Shown piece by piece: positions 63,330-64,000 of a stretch of 64,000 bases of DNA. Made by a program: the position numbers and the translations under genes. The notes under the pieces were generated by a model that was not told where the DNA came from, did not search any database, and saw only the letters and a list, made by a program, of their open reading frames with translations. Position 1 is the stretch's first letter; every line of letters starts with the position of its first letter. The DNA lies in NCBI GenBank assembly GCA_011037195.1, contig JAAEAF010014557.1, positions 62,001 to 126,000 on the forward strand. The letters run 5' to 3'. Source of the stretch: Triatoma infestans. Its lineage: Eukaryota; Arthropoda; Insecta; Hemiptera; Reduviidae.

Positions 63330-64000
63330 CGTCTTTATCCATGGAAGCCTTTCTCGCTGCTTTTGCTAGCTAGCCCCCACTAAAACAATTTCAATTCCAG
63401 CTCCAAGCTTGCAGCGGCACATCTTCTCATGAAGCTTAAATTGTCTATTAAGCGATTCCTAAACGCTATATCAGTCACAGATGTCACTTACTTCACAGAC
63501 TCCACCATGGTACTGGCGTGGTTAGGGAAATCCTCTCATGAATTGCAACCGGATAGCCTTCATTCTTGACAACTCTGAAGCAAGCAGGTGGCATCACGTT
63601 GCATAAGCTGAAAACCCGGCTGACATTGCTTCAAGACGTTGTTTTCCGGAAGAATTAGTTATTATGAGCCATGGTGGGCGGCATCCACGAGGTTGTATGA
63701 AACACCACTTGTACTTTCTCACCAGCCTACACTTCCAGATAAAGTTCCAGAACTTCGCCCAAGCATATCCTTGTTCCTCAAGGACAGCGGTCACGAGCTG
63801 CTTTCCTGGATTTCAAATCATTCACGCTACAGGGCAATGATTCGCACTCTGGCTTATGCGCTTAGATTTATTGCTAACACGAGGTCATCAGTGTTGAATA
63901 GGACTTACAGCCCTCTTTTATCTGTCGAGATGGAAAACGCTTTTACAGTTTGCATTAAGGCTGTGCAGCAGTCTCATTTTGTTGAAGAATTTTGCTGGAG
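63330..64000 (+). pseudogene. BEL/Pao RNase H and integrase start (broken, partial)
   Basis: Broken frames read VTYFTDSTMVLAWL (RNase H-like) near 63485-63525. FQIIHATGQ-like and ALRFIANT words near 63810-63880 belong to the region before integrase. The window ends inside it. Confidence 0.6.

Larger units (their letters stand above)
60641..64000 (+). mobile_element. Degenerate BEL/Pao retrotransposon, running off the right edge
   Basis: Plus-strand gag, protease, reverse transcriptase, RNase H and the start of integrase occur in the BEL/Pao order, broken by shifts and stops. The 5' LTR was not identified and the 3' end is outside the window. It lies in the presumed intron of the gene at 51546 or beyond that gene. 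Confidence 0.88.

Noticed and set aside
1..64000. CRISPR array or bacterial operon
   Set aside because: No regularly spaced direct repeats. Introns, SINEs and LINEs show nuclear animal DNA; repeated words belong to dispersed transposons.
60702..64000. Host gene with zinc knuckle and protease
   Set aside because: Order and motifs (gag core, CCHC, DxGS protease, YVDD reverse transcriptase) are those of a BEL/Pao retrotransposon, with many breaks.

Overview
This window is nuclear DNA from an animal, most likely an arthropod. Every gene is split by GT-AG introns. The sequence is AT-rich and crowded with non-LTR retrotransposons (LINEs), tRNA-derived SINEs, BEL/Pao and LTR-type elements, mariner relics and inverted-repeat DNA elements. 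No bacterial operon, CRISPR array or stand-alone RNA gene is visible. The species cannot be named from the sequence alone.

Four host genes are supported. (1) 693-10515, plus strand: the 3' nine exons of a C2H2 zinc-finger protein whose 5' end lies before the window. (2) 13057-25832, minus strand: a complete ten-exon orthologue of DMAP1, 450 residues, a subunit of the NuA4/TIP60 and SRCAP chromatin complexes; it is convergent with the zinc-finger gene. (3) About 30595-45378, minus strand: a secreted/lysosomal glycoside hydrolase family 27 enzyme. Nine exons are firm and a tenth is a candidate. Its recognition loop is of the alpha-N-acetylgalactosaminidase (NAGA) type. (4) 51546-51925, plus strand: one coding exon with a start codon, from an unrecognised Asn-rich protein whose remaining exons are not seen. 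It is divergent from NAGA.

The rest is mobile DNA. Introns and intergenic stretches carry many copies of one inverted-repeat family whose ends read A-run/TCTGGTGTGAAACACTCACA. Its T-run end repeatedly lies 15-60 nt before a 3' splice site. A decayed 4.9 kb LINE in DMAP1 intron 5 is flanked by a 303 bp direct duplication. A 5'-truncated LINE sits exactly at a splice donor of NAGA and has duplicated the exon end. A miniature BEL/Pao element with a 5 bp target duplication lies in NAGA intron 2. From 53 to 60.4 kb there is a pile of degenerate minus-strand LINEs, and from 60.65 kb to the right edge a degenerate BEL/Pao element.

The host genes show no sign of a shared pathway. They are an ordinary gene neighbourhood inflated by transposons. 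The most interesting material is the interplay between repeats and splice sites. Exon boundaries were inferred by eye from GT-AG sites, reading frame and remembered family alignments; no search was run.
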